This document shows, piece after piece, positions 9,959 through 18,605 of a stretch of DNA of 64,000 nucleotides. The position numbers were made by a program, and so were the translations under genes. The stretch's first letter is position 1. Every line of letters starts with the position of its first letter. The DNA lies in NCBI GenBank assembly GCA_001872285.1, contig MNXU01000002.1, forward strand, positions 45,341 through 109,340, written 5' to 3'. The notes beneath the pieces are model-generated. The model was given only the letters and a program-made list of their open reading frames with translations. It was not told where the DNA came from and did no database searches. Source of the stretch: Betaproteobacteria bacterium CG2_30_68_42 (GTDB lineage Bacteria > Pseudomonadota > Gammaproteobacteria > Burkholderiales > Rhodocyclaceae).

Positions 9959-10960
9959 ATGTCGATGAATCTCCTCTGGCTCCAGTCAGGCGGCTGCGGC
10001 GGCTGCACCATGTCGCTGCTGTGCTCGGAGGCGCGCGACCCGCTCGGCCAGTTTCGCGATGCCGGCATCGATCTCCTGTGGCATCCGGCGCTCTCCGAGC
10101 CGACTGCGGCCGAGGCGCTCGATCTGCTCGAAGGCTGCGCCGCCGGTCGCACTCCGGTCGACATCCTGTGCATCGAAGGCGCGATGCTGCGCGGCCCTCA
10201 TGGCAGCGGCCGCTTCCACAGGGTCTCGGGCACCGGAAGACCGATGACCGAATGGGTGGCCCGGCTGGCCGCGCAGGCGCGCCACACGCTGGCGATCGGC
10301 ACCTGCGCGGCCTATGGCGGCATCCCGGCGGCGGGGGAGAATCCGGCCGAGGCGTGCGGCCTGCAGTATGACGGAGCGATCCGCGGCGGCCTGCTCGGCG
10401 CGAGCTATCGCTCGCGCTCGGGACTGCCGGTGATCAACGTCGCCGGTTGCCCGCCCCACCCGGGCTGGGTGATCGACACTCTGGCTGCGCTCGCCGCGGG
10501 CGAGCTGCGCGAGGAAGATCTCGATGCGCTCGGCCGCCCGCGCCTGTACGCCGATCAGCTCGTGCATCACGGCTGCGCGCGCAACGAGTACTACGAATTC
10601 AAGGCGAGTGCCGAGAAACCGTCGGACCTGGGCTGCCTGATGGAGAACCTGGGCTGCAAGGGCACCCAGGCGCATGCCGACTGCAACCTGCGGCCGTGGA
10701 ACGGCGAGGGCTCGTGCACCCGCGGCGGCTATGCCTGCGTGAGCTGCACCGAGCCCGGCTTCGAGGAGCCGGGGCATCCCTTCGCGCGCACGCCCAAGAT
10801 CGCCGGCATCCCGATCGGGCTGCCCACCGACATGCCGAAGGCATGGTTCGTCGCGCTCGCGGCGCTGTCCAAGTCGGCCACGCCGCGGCGCGTGCGCGAG
10901 AACGCCACCGCCGACCATCTGGTGGTGACCCCGGCGGTGCGCAGGACCGGGCTCAAGTGA
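9959..10960 (+). CDS. hoxB: Regulatory [NiFe] hydrogenase small subunit HoxB/HupU
   Basis: This 333-residue small subunit of the cytoplasmic H2 sensor has no Tat signal and no membrane anchor, unlike HoxK. Its N-terminus starts directly with LWLQSGGCGGCTMS. Further cluster motifs are TCAAYGG, VAGCPPHPGW, GCKGTQAHADCNLRPW and CVSCTEPGFE. The start is set at the ATG of 9959 because sensors begin just before this motif; a TTG at 9911 overlapping the hoxT stop would add 16 atypical residues. H2 detected by HoxBC is relayed through HoxJ to HoxA. Confidence 0.9.
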   Translation: MSMNLLWLQSGGCGGCTMSLLCSEARDPLGQFRDAGIDLLWHPALSEPTAAEALDLLEGCAAGRTPVDILCIEGAMLRGPHGSGRFHRVSGTGRPMTEWVARLAAQARHTLAIGTCAAYGGIPAAGENPAEACGLQYDGAIRGGLLGASYRSRSGLPVINVAGCPPHPGWVIDTLAALAAGELREEDLDALGRPRLYADQLVHHGCARNEYYEFKASAEKPSDLGCLMENLGCKGTQAHADCNLRPWNGEGSCTRGGYACVSCTEPGFEEPGHPFARTPKIAGIPIGLPTDMPKAWFVALAALSKSATPRRVRENATADHLVVTPAVRRTGLK

Positions 10961-12399
10961 TGCGACTCGTGGTCGGTCCCTTCAACCGCGTCGAGGGCGA
11001 TCTCGAGGTGACGCTCGAAGTCGAGGCCGGCGTGGTGCGCACGGCCTGGGTGAATTCGCCGATGTTCCGCGGTTTCGAGCGCATCCTGTCGGGAAAGGAT
11101 CCGCTCGATGCGCTGGTGTTCGTCCCGCGCATCTGCGGGATCTGTTCGGTCGCGCAGTCGAGTGCCTGCGCGCAGGCACTCGCCGCAGCCATCGGCGTGG
11201 AGGCGCCGGAAAACGGCCGGCTCGCGGCCAACCTCGTCCTCGCTGCCGAGAATCTGGCCGACCATCTCACCCACTTCTACCTGTTCTTCATGCCGGACTT
11301 CGCGCGCGAGGCGTACCGCGCTCGCCCGTGGTTCGACGGCACCACGGAACGCTTCAGGGCCGTGACCGGCAGCGCCGCCGCCGAGGCACTCCCGGCGCGC
11401 ATGGAGTTCCTCCGGCTGATGGGCTTTCTCGCCGGCAAGTGGCCGCACACGCTCTCGATCCAGCCGGGCGGGTCAGGGCGTGCCGTCCAGGCTTCGGAGC
11501 GCATCCGCCTGATCGCGCTCCTGCGCCGTTTCCGCGACTGGCTCGAATGCGTGCTCTTCGGGGCCACGCTCGAAGAGGTGGCGGCGCTGGAGAAGGCGGC
11601 CGCGCTCGATGCCTGGTGCGAGGCGCATCCGGGAAGTGATTTCGCGCGCTTCCTCGAGATCGCGCGCGATCTCGATCTGCACCGGCTGGGTCGCGCGACG
11701 GATCGCTTCATCAGCTACGGCGCCTACCCGCTTGCGCAGGGGCACCTGTTCCGCGCCGGGGTGTGGGACGGGGGCCTGCACGGGCTCGATCCGGGCGCGA
11801 TCAGCGAAGACATCTCGCATGCCTGGCTCGCCGGTGATGAGCCGGTGAGCCATCCTTGCTCCGGGGTCACGGCTCCCGATGCCGACAACGCGGGCGGCTA
11901 CACCTGGTGCAAGGCGCCGCGCTGGAACGGGCGGGTGATGGAGACCGGCGCGCTGGCGCGCCAGATGGTGCATGGGCACCCGCTGATCCGCGATCTGGTC
12001 GCGCACGACGGCGGCAATGTCGCCGGCCGGGTCGTCGCGAGGCTGCTCGAACTCGCGCTGGTCGTCCCCGAAATGGAGCGTTGGGCGCGCGCGCTGCGTC
12101 CCGGCGAGCCGTTCTGCAGCCACGGCGAGCTGCCGCGCGAGGCCTCCGCGGCAGGCCTGGTCGAGGCCGCGCGCGGCGCGCTCGGGCACTGGCTGGAGGT
12201 GAGCGCGGGGCGCATCCGCAACTACCAGATCATCGCGCCGACCACCTGGAACTTCTCGCCGCGCGACCGCGACGGCATGCCCGGAGCGCTGGAGCAGGCG
12301 CTCGCCGGCACCCCGGTCGCTCCCGGCGAGAGGGTGCCGGTCGCGGTCCAGCACGTGGTGCGCTCCTTCGACCCATGCATGGTGTGCACGGTGCATTGA
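10960..12399 (+). CDS. hoxC: Regulatory [NiFe] hydrogenase large subunit HoxC/HupV
   Basis: This 479-residue large subunit of the H2 sensor has both nickel motifs, RICGICSVAQ near residue 58 and DPCMVCTVH at the extreme C-terminus. The protein ends exactly at the His, with no cleavable tail, the hallmark of regulatory hydrogenases that need no endopeptidase. The ATG overlaps the hoxB stop (ATGA). In relatives the kinase hoxJ/hupT follows; here a tRNA gene comes next. Confidence 0.93.
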   Translation: MRLVVGPFNRVEGDLEVTLEVEAGVVRTAWVNSPMFRGFERILSGKDPLDALVFVPRICGICSVAQSSACAQALAAAIGVEAPENGRLAANLVLAAENLADHLTHFYLFFMPDFAREAYRARPWFDGTTERFRAVTGSAAAEALPARMEFLRLMGFLAGKWPHTLSIQPGGSGRAVQASERIRLIALLRRFRDWLECVLFGATLEEVAALEKAAALDAWCEAHPGSDFARFLEIARDLDLHRLGRATDRFISYGAYPLAQGHLFRAGVWDGGLHGLDPGAISEDISHAWLAGDEPVSHPCSGVTAPDADNAGGYTWCKAPRWNGRVMETGALARQMVHGHPLIRDLVAHDGGNVAGRVVARLLELALVVPEMERWARALRPGEPFCSHGELPREASAAGLVEAARGALGHWLEVSAGRIRNYQIIAPTTWNFSPRDRDGMPGALEQALAGTPVAPGERVPVAVQHVVRSFDPCMVCTVH

Positions 12400-12413
12400 C
12401 CCCGGATTCGGGG
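12400..12413 (+). terminator. Short hairpin after hoxC
   Basis: CCCCG and CGGGG pair around a GATT loop directly after the hoxC stop. There is no T-run; it is a possible weak end for the hox operon and nothing more. Confidence 0.25.
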
Positions 12414-12459
12414 GTGGGCCGACGCATCGCGGGGCCGCCGGCGCGGGGCGTGCGTGCGA

Positions 12460-12465
12460 TATAAT
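12460..12465 (+). promoter_or_regulatory. -10 box upstream of tRNA-Phe
   Basis: A perfect TATAAT ends 44 bases before the mature tRNA-Phe. No good -35 is visible in the GC-rich sequence before it. As tRNA-Phe has no other candidate, this is its likely promoter. Confidence 0.45.
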
Positions 12466-12509
12466 CGCTTCGCGCCCCCGGTCAATCGGCGGGCGCGCGT
12501 GTTGCCCGC

Positions 12510-12585
<76 letters not shown>

Positions 12586-12591
12586 CTCCCC

Positions 12592-12620
12592 AAAGCCCGA
12601 ACCCGTTTCGGGCTTTTTTT
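12592..12620 (+). terminator. Intrinsic terminator of tRNA-Phe
   Basis: A 10-bp stem (AAAGCCCGAA/TTCGGGCTTT) with a CCCGT loop runs into seven T residues, 7 bases after the tRNA CCA. This is a textbook rho-independent terminator. Confidence 0.88.
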
Positions 12621-12899
12621 ACGCCCGCCCGAAACGCCAGTGCTGGCGGGGCTTCGCGCCATACCCTCAGGAGCGCCGACATCGTTTTCCCGGCGAGAAC
12701 CGGCCCGTTTCGCCCCGAGAAACCTCTCCGTTCTCTGTTTGCCTGAGGAGCGCTCCTGAGGCCACCCCACGCAACCATGCGGGTTTGCGGGCAGGAGGTT
12801 GTGGTTGGGAGATGGCGGGCGGCCGGGAATTGCGCCGATATGCCAATCTGGAATAATCCCCGTATGAGTCATCTGGTGAGCCACAGCGAAGGAGGGCCA
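12621..12899 (+). other. Intergenic stretch between tRNA-Phe terminator and WYL-gene remnant
   Basis: No gene is supported here. Short open frames cross it but have no family features or ribosome sites. A 12-bp palindrome AGGAGCGCTCCT lies near 12746. Possible weak promoter elements (TTGCGC at 12830, AATAAT at 12852) precede the strong ribosome site AAGGAGGG of the truncated gene at 12900. Confidence 0.5.
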
Positions 12900-12927
12900 T
12901 GAACCGCACCGAACGCTTCTACAAAAG
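12900..12927 (+). pseudogene. First nine codons of a WYL-domain transcriptional regulator, cut by the IS
   Basis: A strong ribosome site (GAAGGAGGG) precedes ATG and codons for MNRTERFYK, the very conserved first residues of YafY-like WYL-domain regulators (usually MNRTERFYKID). After the ninth codon the sequence runs straight into the left inverted repeat of the IS element. The rest of the gene is not found on the right side of the element, so this is a start fragment only. Assignment rests on nine residues plus the ribosome site and position. Confidence 0.55.
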
Positions 12928-12953
12928 TGCGGCGGTCACGTTTTTTTGGACAG
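12928..12953 (+). repeat. Left terminal inverted repeat of the IS3 element
   Basis: It begins TGCGGCGGTCACG and ends TTTGGACAG. It pairs with 14342-14367 at 21 of 26 positions. Confidence 0.8.
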
Positions 12954-12987
12954 TCGGATAAGCCGAAGCTGACCGGTTGAAAGGAAC

Positions 12988-13300
12988 GTGAAACACGGGA
13001 GCGAAGCGCAAGCAACGCAGCGCGGAATTCAAGGCGCAAGTGGCGATGGCGGCACTGGCTGGTGACAAGACGCTGGCGGAGTTGGCCTCGGAGTATGGGG
13101 TGCATCCGACGATGATCGGCGCCTGGAAGCAGGAACTGGTGAAGAACGCCAAGACACTGTTTGAGCGCGGCGACAAGAAGGCTGCAGACCCGCAGAAAAT
13201 CATCGACCACCTGCATCGCAAGATCGGGCAATTGCAGGTCGAACGGGATTTCTTGGCCGGACAGCCCGCCATTGCCCGCCTGCTGAAAGGCGCGCGATGA
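12988..13300 (+). pseudogene. IS3 orfA (HTH subunit), start lost by frameshift
   Basis: In one frame the sequence reads NTGAKRKQRSAEFKAQVAM and then an intact HTH region TLAELASEYGVHPTMIGAWK with a coiled-coil tail, typical of IS3 OrfA. A TGA at 12989 blocks this frame upstream, while the likely start GTG at 12988 is one base out of register: GTGAAACACG with one A removed would read on correctly. A shorter product from the GTG at 13040 (86 residues) is possible. The end overlaps orfB by 4 bases, the usual IS3 arrangement for programmed frameshifting. Confidence 0.75.
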
Positions 13301-14102
13301 TTGCCCCGGGGAGCGCGCTGTCCGTGTCCCGGCAAGCCAAGCTGCTTTGCATCTCGCGCAGCAGCCTCTATTACCGGCCCCGTCCGGAATCGCAGGAAGA
13401 ACTCGACCTGCTCAAACGGCTCGACGAACTCTTCACCGAGAACCCGATGTACGGCAGCCGGCGCTTGCAGGCCATGCTCAAGCGATTCGTCGTCTGATGA
13501 AGAAGCTTGGCCTGTGGGCGGTCGGCCCCAAGCCCGACACCAGCAAGCCGCATCCGGAACACAAGGTGTATCCGTATCTGCTGCGCGGGCTGGAGATCAG
13601 CCGGCCGGACCACGTGTGGGCCACTGATATCACCTACATCCGCATGCGGCGCGGCTTCCTCTACCTGTGTGCGATCATGGACTGGGCGACGCGCAAAGTA
13701 CTGAGCTGGCGCCTGTCGAACACGCTGACCAGTGACTTCTGTACGGCGGCGTTGAAGGAAGCCATTGCCCGTTACGCTACGCCCGACATCTTCAACACCG
13801 ACCAGGGCAGCCAATTCACCAGCGAGGAATTCACCGCTGTGCTCAAGGCGCACGGCATCCAGATCAGTATGGACGGCCGGGGACGCTGCCACGACAACAT
13901 CTTCGTCGAGCGGCTGTGGTGGACGGTGAAGCACGAATGGGTCTATCTGCGCCCGTGCGAGGATGGCATCGAGCAGAAGAAGAGCCTGGAAGCGTGTTTC
14001 GACTGGTACAACTGCCGCCGGCCGCATCAGTCGCTTGGCTGGAATACGCCGGACGGGACCTACTTTGGCACCCTAACGGACGCCCAACCCCTGGCGGCGT
14101 AA
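13297..14102 (+). pseudogene. IS3 orfB (DDE integrase), broken by internal deletion/frameshift
   Basis: The 5' part (MIAPGSALSVSRQAKLLCIS and on) runs to a TGA at 13495. The remainder continues in another frame from about 13485 with IRRLMKKLGLWAVGPKPD to the stop at 14100. Compared with normal IS3 integrases, about ten residues between LQAMLKR and RRLMKKLG are missing, so a small deletion has changed frame. The catalytic triad is still encoded: D in WATDITYI, D in FNTDQGSQFTS and E in CHDNIFVERLWW. Without frame correction no full transposase can be made. Confidence 0.85.
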
Positions 14103-14341
14103 CATGCGAGAAAGACGATGCGCTGTGGATTTGTGGACAGCCGGCTGCGCCAGTTCCCGCCTGACCGCGAAGCCGTGGCCCCCCATGGACAAGCCATGGA
14201 CAACGCTACGCGTTGCCCACCGCTTGCCCACAGGTCGGCGGCTGCCCACAAGCTCCACAGCGCTCGATCCAATCGTAATAAAATCCGGGAAAGTCAAAAC
14301 CAACACCCCGGCACCAGCCTTAGCTTATTCCACCCCGGTGG

Positions 14342-14367
14342 CTGTCCAAACGACCGGGACCACCGCA
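14342..14367 (+). repeat. Right terminal inverted repeat of the IS3 element
   Basis: It begins CTGTCCAAACGACC and ends CCGCA. It pairs with 12928-12953 at 21 of 26 positions. Confidence 0.8.
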
Positions 14368-14947
14368 AGGGTCATCCTCCATGCCCACAGGCCGGACGAC
14401 AATGTAGGCAGGGTAATCTTCCATGCCGCGGATGATGCGGCAGGAAGTGGCTCACAGAGTGCGCCTGACGCAAGTCATTTGAGGCGGCACCCGCCAACAG
14501 CGATAAAGTGGTCGTGCTCAACAGTTAGAAAAACCGGAATCTAACGAATTTATCGGATCGAATTTACAGCAGATTTTGGACTGGACCCAGAAACCGGCTC
14601 CCGGCTACGCCCTGCGCCGCTTCCCGCAGCGCACCTGTTTCCCCTACATTTCGTTTCAACCGGTTGATGACAGCCGGCTACGTGCCCTGGTCATTATTCA
14701 ACGCGCACGACTGGTCAAGATTCAACGCGCCGCGACAACCTGGCAGCTTTCCGGCTTCGACAGGCTGTTTGCAAAGGCCGAGGCAGAACCCGTCTGATGA
14801 CGCCCAACCGCTACGGTTGCCGCGGCCGTTTAAGATCGGAGTTGTGTTTTCGGTGGCCGTCCACCGTCACTATCGGGCAGCGCCAGGATGCGTTGACCGC
14901 TGCGGTGAATAGACACACCATGCGCCGCACATCTCGCGGAGAATGGC
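14368..14947 (+). other. Non-coding stretch between IS and fic
   Basis: About 580 bases hold no gene I can support. Short open frames exist in several registers but lack ribosome sites and recognisable motifs. The stretch 14500-14580 is visibly poorer in GC than the chromosome around it. It is probably debris of the rearrangement that removed the rest of the WYL gene. Confidence 0.5.
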
Positions 14948-14976
14948 TTGCTTTTGCGGCGAATTGGGCGTTTAAT
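14948..14976 (+). promoter_or_regulatory. Sigma-70-like promoter directly before fic
   Basis: TTGCTT (14948-14953) and TTTAAT (14971-14976) are separated by 17 bases. The predicted start of transcription falls at about 14983, the A of the fic start codon, and no ribosome site precedes that codon, so a leaderless transcript is possible. Confidence 0.4.
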
Positions 14977-14982
14977 CTCCGC

Positions 14983-16098
14983 ATGAATGGCGGAGAAAAA
15001 CTCTATATCTGGCAGGCCGACGACTGGCCGGCCTGGCGCTACGACCTGTCGGCGCTGGCCGCGCCGTTGACCGATGTCAGCCGCGCCCAGGGCCTGCTGC
15101 TGGGGCGATTGGCCGACGTGGGCATGGCGCTGCGCGATCAGGCCAGCCTTGCCGCGCTGACCGAGGATGTGGTCAAGACCAGCGAAATCGAAGGCGAGAT
15201 GCTGAACCTCGAATCGGTGCGCTCGTCCATCGCACGGCGACTGGGCGTGGACATCGGCGCGGTGGCGCCGGTGGATCGGCACGTCGAAGGCATGGTCGAA
15301 ATGGTGCTCGACGCGACATCCCGCGCTGCCTCCCCCCTGACTGGCGAGCGGCTGTTCGGCTGGCACGCGGCCTTGTTCCCAACCGGGTATTCGGGCATGA
15401 ACAAGATCGCGGTGGGCCAATGGCGCGACGATGCGGCGGGGACGATGCAGGTGATTTCCGGCCCAATGGGGCGGCGCAAAGTGCATTTTCAGGCGCCGCC
15501 CGCCGATGTGCTGCCTGCTGAAACGTCGCGTTATCTGGCGTGGGCCAATGAGGAAACTGGCGAGCCGATGCTCATCAAGGCCGGGCTGGCGCACCTCTGG
15601 TTTGTGACCCTGCACCCCTTCGACGATGGCAACGGGCGCATCGCCCGTGCCGTGGGCGATCTGTTCCTGGCCCGCGCCGATGGCAGTCCGCAGCGTTTCT
15701 ACAGCCTGTCGGCGCAGATTCAGCGCGAACGCCGCGACTACTACGATGTACTGGAGCGCACGCAAAAGGGCACGCTTGACGTCACCGGCTGGCTGGCGTG
15801 GTTCCTTGGCACGCTCGGGCGCGCCGTTACCAGCTCGCAGACCACGCTGGATGCCGTGCTGGTGAAGGCGCGTTTCTGGCAACGCTGGGCGGGCATGCCG
15901 CTGAACGAGCGGCAGGTGAAACTGCTGAACCGGCTACTCGACGGTTTCGAAGGCAAACTCACCAGCAGCAAATGGGCCGCCATCGCCAAGTGCTCGCCAG
16001 ACACTGCGCTGCGCGATATCACGCAGCTATTGGAACTCGGTGTGCTGAAGAAATCTCCGGGTGGCGGACGCAGCACGGGCTACGAGCTGGCGGATTGA
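14983..16098 (+). CDS. Fic-domain AMP-transferase, class II (N-terminal inhibitory helix)
   Basis: This 371-residue protein has the Fic active-site motif HPFDDGNGRIAR in the middle and, N-terminal to it, TSEIEG, which fits the inhibitory motif [S/T]xxxE[G/N]. The inhibitory Glu blocks ATP binding, so the enzyme should be self-inhibited. The N-terminus LYIWQADDWPAWRYD and a C-terminal winged-helix-like part (LTSSKWAAIAKCSPDTALRDI) are usual in this family of stand-alone bacterial Fic proteins. The start is set at the ATG of 14983, just before the conserved N-terminus; upstream in-frame codons have no family match. No antitoxin partner is adjacent. Target unknown. Confidence 0.88.
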   Translation: MNGGEKLYIWQADDWPAWRYDLSALAAPLTDVSRAQGLLLGRLADVGMALRDQASLAALTEDVVKTSEIEGEMLNLESVRSSIARRLGVDIGAVAPVDRHVEGMVEMVLDATSRAASPLTGERLFGWHAALFPTGYSGMNKIAVGQWRDDAAGTMQVISGPMGRRKVHFQAPPADVLPAETSRYLAWANEETGEPMLIKAGLAHLWFVTLHPFDDGNGRIARAVGDLFLARADGSPQRFYSLSAQIQRERRDYYDVLERTQKGTLDVTGWLAWFLGTLGRAVTSSQTTLDAVLVKARFWQRWAGMPLNERQVKLLNRLLDGFEGKLTSSKWAAIAKCSPDTALRDITQLLELGVLKKSPGGGRSTGYELAD

Positions 16099-16167
16099 TT
16101 CGGCCAAATCATCGAAGCCGCGCTCGCGAGGCCAACGTGTTACTATTCACTCCTGAAAGCGGCCGCG

Positions 16168-16192
16168 GGTTCGGTTCCGTGTTCCGCCACCA
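16168..16192 (+). other. tRNA 3'-end-like fragment, possible degenerate attachment site
   Basis: The 25 bases from GGTTCGG to CCACCA resemble the T arm and CCA end of the tRNA-Phe gene at 12561-12585 (19 of 25 identical) and are followed, as there, by a terminator. A proper T stem does not form, so it is not a working tRNA. It may be the far-side repeat of an old island inserted at tRNA-Phe, or chance. Confidence 0.3.
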
Positions 16193-16198
16193 AGTTTC

Positions 16199-16228
16199 AA
16201 CGCTCAACCCCTCTCGGTTGGGCGTTTT
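16199..16228 (+). terminator. Intrinsic terminator between fic and copS
   Basis: An 11-bp stem (AACGCTCAACC/GGTTGGGCGTT, one G-T pair) with a 6-base loop ends in TTTT. It sits between the rightward fic and leftward copRS and could serve fic. Confidence 0.65.
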
Positions 16229-16374
16229 CGTTTGCGCGCGCGGCGAGACGAGGCGGCGTTCTGTCGTTGCGACTTGCACACGATTCGCCGGGATGGGTCG
16301 CCGTGAAGCTCGGAATCGGATGGTGCGAAGCGAAGGCCGGACTGCTGGAATCGCTGCCGCGCGGCCGGATATCG

Positions 16375-17781
16375 CTATCCGCAATCCGGCATGTGGATCT
16401 CGAAGCAGGTGCCCTGTGCGCCCGAGCGCACCGTGATCTCTCCGCCGTGGGCGCGGATGATCGACCGCGTGATCGCCAGCCCGAGCCCTGCGCCGCCGTG
16501 GTGCCGTGAAGGCTCGGCGCGGTAGAAGCGGTCGAACAGCCGCGGCAGGTGCTCGGGGGCGATCGCCTCGCCGCTGTTCTCGACCGCGAGGATCACCTCG
16601 CCGGTGCCGCCTGCGTCGATCCGCACCCGGATCTCGCCGCCCGGGGGTGTGTGACCAATGGCGTTGGCGAGGAGGTTGGACAGCGCCCGCCTGAGCATGA
16701 GCCTGTCGCCGGCCACCCGCCCCGCGCCCGAGAGCGCGAGCCGCACGCCCTTCTCCTCGGCCAGCGCCTCGTAGAAGTCGAACAGCTCGCGCACCTGCGT
16801 TTCCAGAGCGACCGGTTCGCGGCTGGGCACCGCCAGCCCGTGCTCGGCCTGGGCGAGGAAGAGCATGTCCGAGATCATGCGCGCGAGGCGCTCGTACTCC
16901 TCGGCGTTGCCGGCGAGCACCTCGCGGTACTGCTCGGCGCTGCGCGGCTTCGACAGCGCCACCTGGGTCTCGGTCATCAGATTGGTCACCGGGGTGCGCA
17001 GCTCGTGGGCGATGTCGCCCGAGAAGTCCGAGAGGCGGCGGAAGGAGTCCTCCAGGCGGGCGAGCATGTCGTTGAGCGTTTCCGCCAGTTCCGCCAGTTC
17101 GGCGGGGACCGACCCGGCCGACAGGCGCTTGTGGAGACGGGTGGCGGTCATCGCTTCCGCTTCCCTTCGGATCGCCGCCAGCGGCGCCAGCCCGCGCTGC
17201 ACGGCGGCCCAGCCGAGCAGCCCCGTGAGCAGCGCGGCGGCAGCCACGAACAGCCACAGCGTGCGCCGGAACGAGATCATGAACCGATCGTGATGGGTGA
17301 TGTCGAGCGCCACCGCGACGAGTGCCGGCGGCCAGCCGGGGATGGCGATCGGAAGCCGGGCAGCGAGCCCGCGCCAGGGCCGATCGCCTTGCCGCCAGGA
17401 CAGCGGTCCCCTCACGGCGACCGACCGGTCCAGCAGGGCCGCCGGAAAGTCGACGCCCGGCGTTGCGAACATCTTCCGGCCGCCGTCCTGGCCCGCGAGG
17501 ACAGTGATGGCCAGCCCGCCGCCGCCGCCGGCCTCGTGGTGGGCGGTGGGTCCCTCCAGTTCCGGAGCCGATGCTTCGAGCTGCGCCGGCGTGCGCGCCT
17601 CAGCCAGGAGATGTGCGATCGTCTCCAGCCTGGCGGACATCGCCTCGGTGTCCTGTTCGACGAAGTGTGCCTCGACCGCGCCGCCGATCACCAGACCGAG
17701 CGCGAGCAGCACCGCGGTCGAGGCGGCGGCGAAGAGCAGCGTCAGGCGGAAGGTGATCGATCGGGGGCCGGGCAGACTCAT
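16375..17781 (-). CDS. copS: CopS/CusS-type heavy-metal sensor histidine kinase
   Basis: This 468-residue membrane kinase has two transmembrane segments flanking a periplasmic sensor region with an unusual HHEAGGGGG stretch, a HAMP linker after the second segment, the phosphorylated His in [12 protein letters not shown] (about residue 256) and ATP-binding boxes [13 protein letters not shown] and [13 protein letters not shown]. The family senses periplasmic Cu(I) or Ag(I). The start ATG overlaps the copR stop (ATGA), so the pair is one operon. An upstream in-frame extension lies inside copR and is not used. The downstream copper genes support a copper role. Confidence 0.9.
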   Translation of the reverse strand: MSLPGPRSITFRLTLLFAAASTAVLLALGLVIGGAVEAHFVEQDTEAMSARLETIAHLLAEARTPAQLEASAPELEGPTAHHEAGGGGGLAITVLAGQDGGRKMFATPGVDFPAALLDRSVAVRGPLSWRQGDRPWRGLAARLPIAIPGWPPALVAVALDITHHDRFMISFRRTLWLFVAAAALLTGLLGWAAVQRGLAPLAAIRREAEAMTATRLHKRLSAGSVPAELAELAETLNDMLARLEDSFRRLSDFSGDIAHELRTPVTNLMTETQVALSKPRSAEQYREVLAGNAEEYERLARMISDMLFLAQAEHGLAVPSREPVALETQVRELFDFYEALAEEKGVRLALSGAGRVAGDRLMLRRALSNLLANAIGHTPPGGEIRVRIDAGGTGEVILAVENSGEAIAPEHLPRLFDRFYRAEPSRHHGGAGLGLAITRSIIRAHGGEITVRSGAQGTCFEIHMPDCG

Positions 17782-18455
17782 CCGGGCTCGGTCTCCAGCA
17801 CGTAGCCCATCCCTCGCACCGTGCGGATCAGCTTCGGCTCGAAGCCCTCGTCCACCTTGGCGCGCAGCCGTCGCACGGCCACGTCGATGACGTTCGTGTC
17901 GGAGTCGAAGTTCATGTCCCACACCTGGGAGGCGATCAGCGAGCGCGGCAGCACCTCGCCCCGGCGGCGCAGGAGCAGCTCGAGCAGGGCGAACTCCTTG
18001 GCGGTGAGATCGAGACGGCGACCGGCGCGGGTGACGCGCCGGCGCAGCCGGTCGAGCTCCAGATCGGCGGCGCGCAGCACCTCGGGTTCGGTCGATTTCC
18101 CGCGCCGAAGCAGGCTGCGGCAGCGCGCGAGCAGTTCGGCGAAGGCGAACGGCTTGACGAGATAGTCGTCGGCACCCGCTTCCAGCCCCTTCACCCGGTC
18201 CTCGACGCGGTCGCGGGCGGTGAGGAAGAGCACCGGCACCGCGATGCCCGCCCTGCGGATGCCTTCGAGCACCTGCCAGCCGGGCAGCCCCGGCAGCATC
18301 ACGTCGAGAATGATCAGGTCATACTCGCCGGTCTGTCCGAGATGCATGCCGTCGGGACCGTCGCGCGCAAGATCGACGACGAATCCGGCCTCGGTGAGGC
18401 CCTGCCGCAGATACTCGCCGGTCTTCGGCTCGTCTTCGACCACGAGGATCTTCAT
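17778..18455 (-). CDS. copR: CopR/CusR-type copper response regulator
   Basis: This 225-residue OmpR/PhoB-family regulator has a receiver with acidic pocket EDE near residue 7, phosphoacceptor Asp in [10 protein letters not shown] (about residue 51) and Lys in YLVKPF, and a winged-helix DNA-binding half ending in [13 protein letters not shown]. It is transcribed away from the copper operon; the shared intergenic region holds a TTACAGAAATGTAA inverted repeat, a likely CopR site able to serve both directions. Confidence 0.93.
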   Translation of the reverse strand: MKILVVEDEPKTGEYLRQGLTEAGFVVDLARDGPDGMHLGQTGEYDLIILDVMLPGLPGWQVLEGIRRAGIAVPVLFLTARDRVEDRVKGLEAGADDYLVKPFAFAELLARCRSLLRRGKSTEPEVLRAADLELDRLRRRVTRAGRRLDLTAKEFALLELLLRRRGEVLPRSLIASQVWDMNFDSDTNVIDVAVRRLRAKVDEGFEPKLIRTVRGMGYVLETEPG

Positions 18456-18514
18456 GGTGCCTGCTCCATTCCCGCGGTTTCCCGATGTTATGCGACTGTG
18501 CGCCGCCCCGGCGC

Positions 18515-18551
18515 AGGTTACAGAAATGTAATCGCCGGGTCAGCATCCGGT
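18515..18551 (+). promoter_or_regulatory. CopR-box promoter element 1
   Basis: TTACAGAAATGTAA (18518-18531) is a perfect inverted repeat with a 4-base spacer, of the kind bound by CopR/CusR regulators. GGTCAG starts 20 bases after the box start. The whole 37 bases match the element at 21767-21803 at 29 positions with identical spacing. It lies 55 bases before the CuA-protein start and 60 before copR. Confidence 0.7.
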
Positions 18552-18605
18552 TCGGGTCGCGCAGGGACAATCGCGATTCCCGAACTTTCCCCGGAAGGAG
18601 AAACC

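Larger units (their letters stand above)
12928..14367 (+). mobile_element. IS3-family insertion sequence, decayed
   Basis: This 1,440-bp element has 26-bp terminal inverted repeats (12928-12953 and 14342-14367) that match at 21 of 26 positions and give the TG...CA ends usual for IS3. Inside are an orfA-like HTH frame and an orfB-like DDE integrase frame, both damaged. About 240 non-coding bases lie between the orfB stop and the right end. No clear target duplication is seen (AAG on the left, AGG on the right), which suggests a later deletion or rearrangement at one end. Confidence 0.85.

Noticed and set aside
16267..16509. Small plus-strand frame between the terminator and copS
   Set aside because: It overlaps the copS 3' end, lacks a ribosome site and has no recognisable features.
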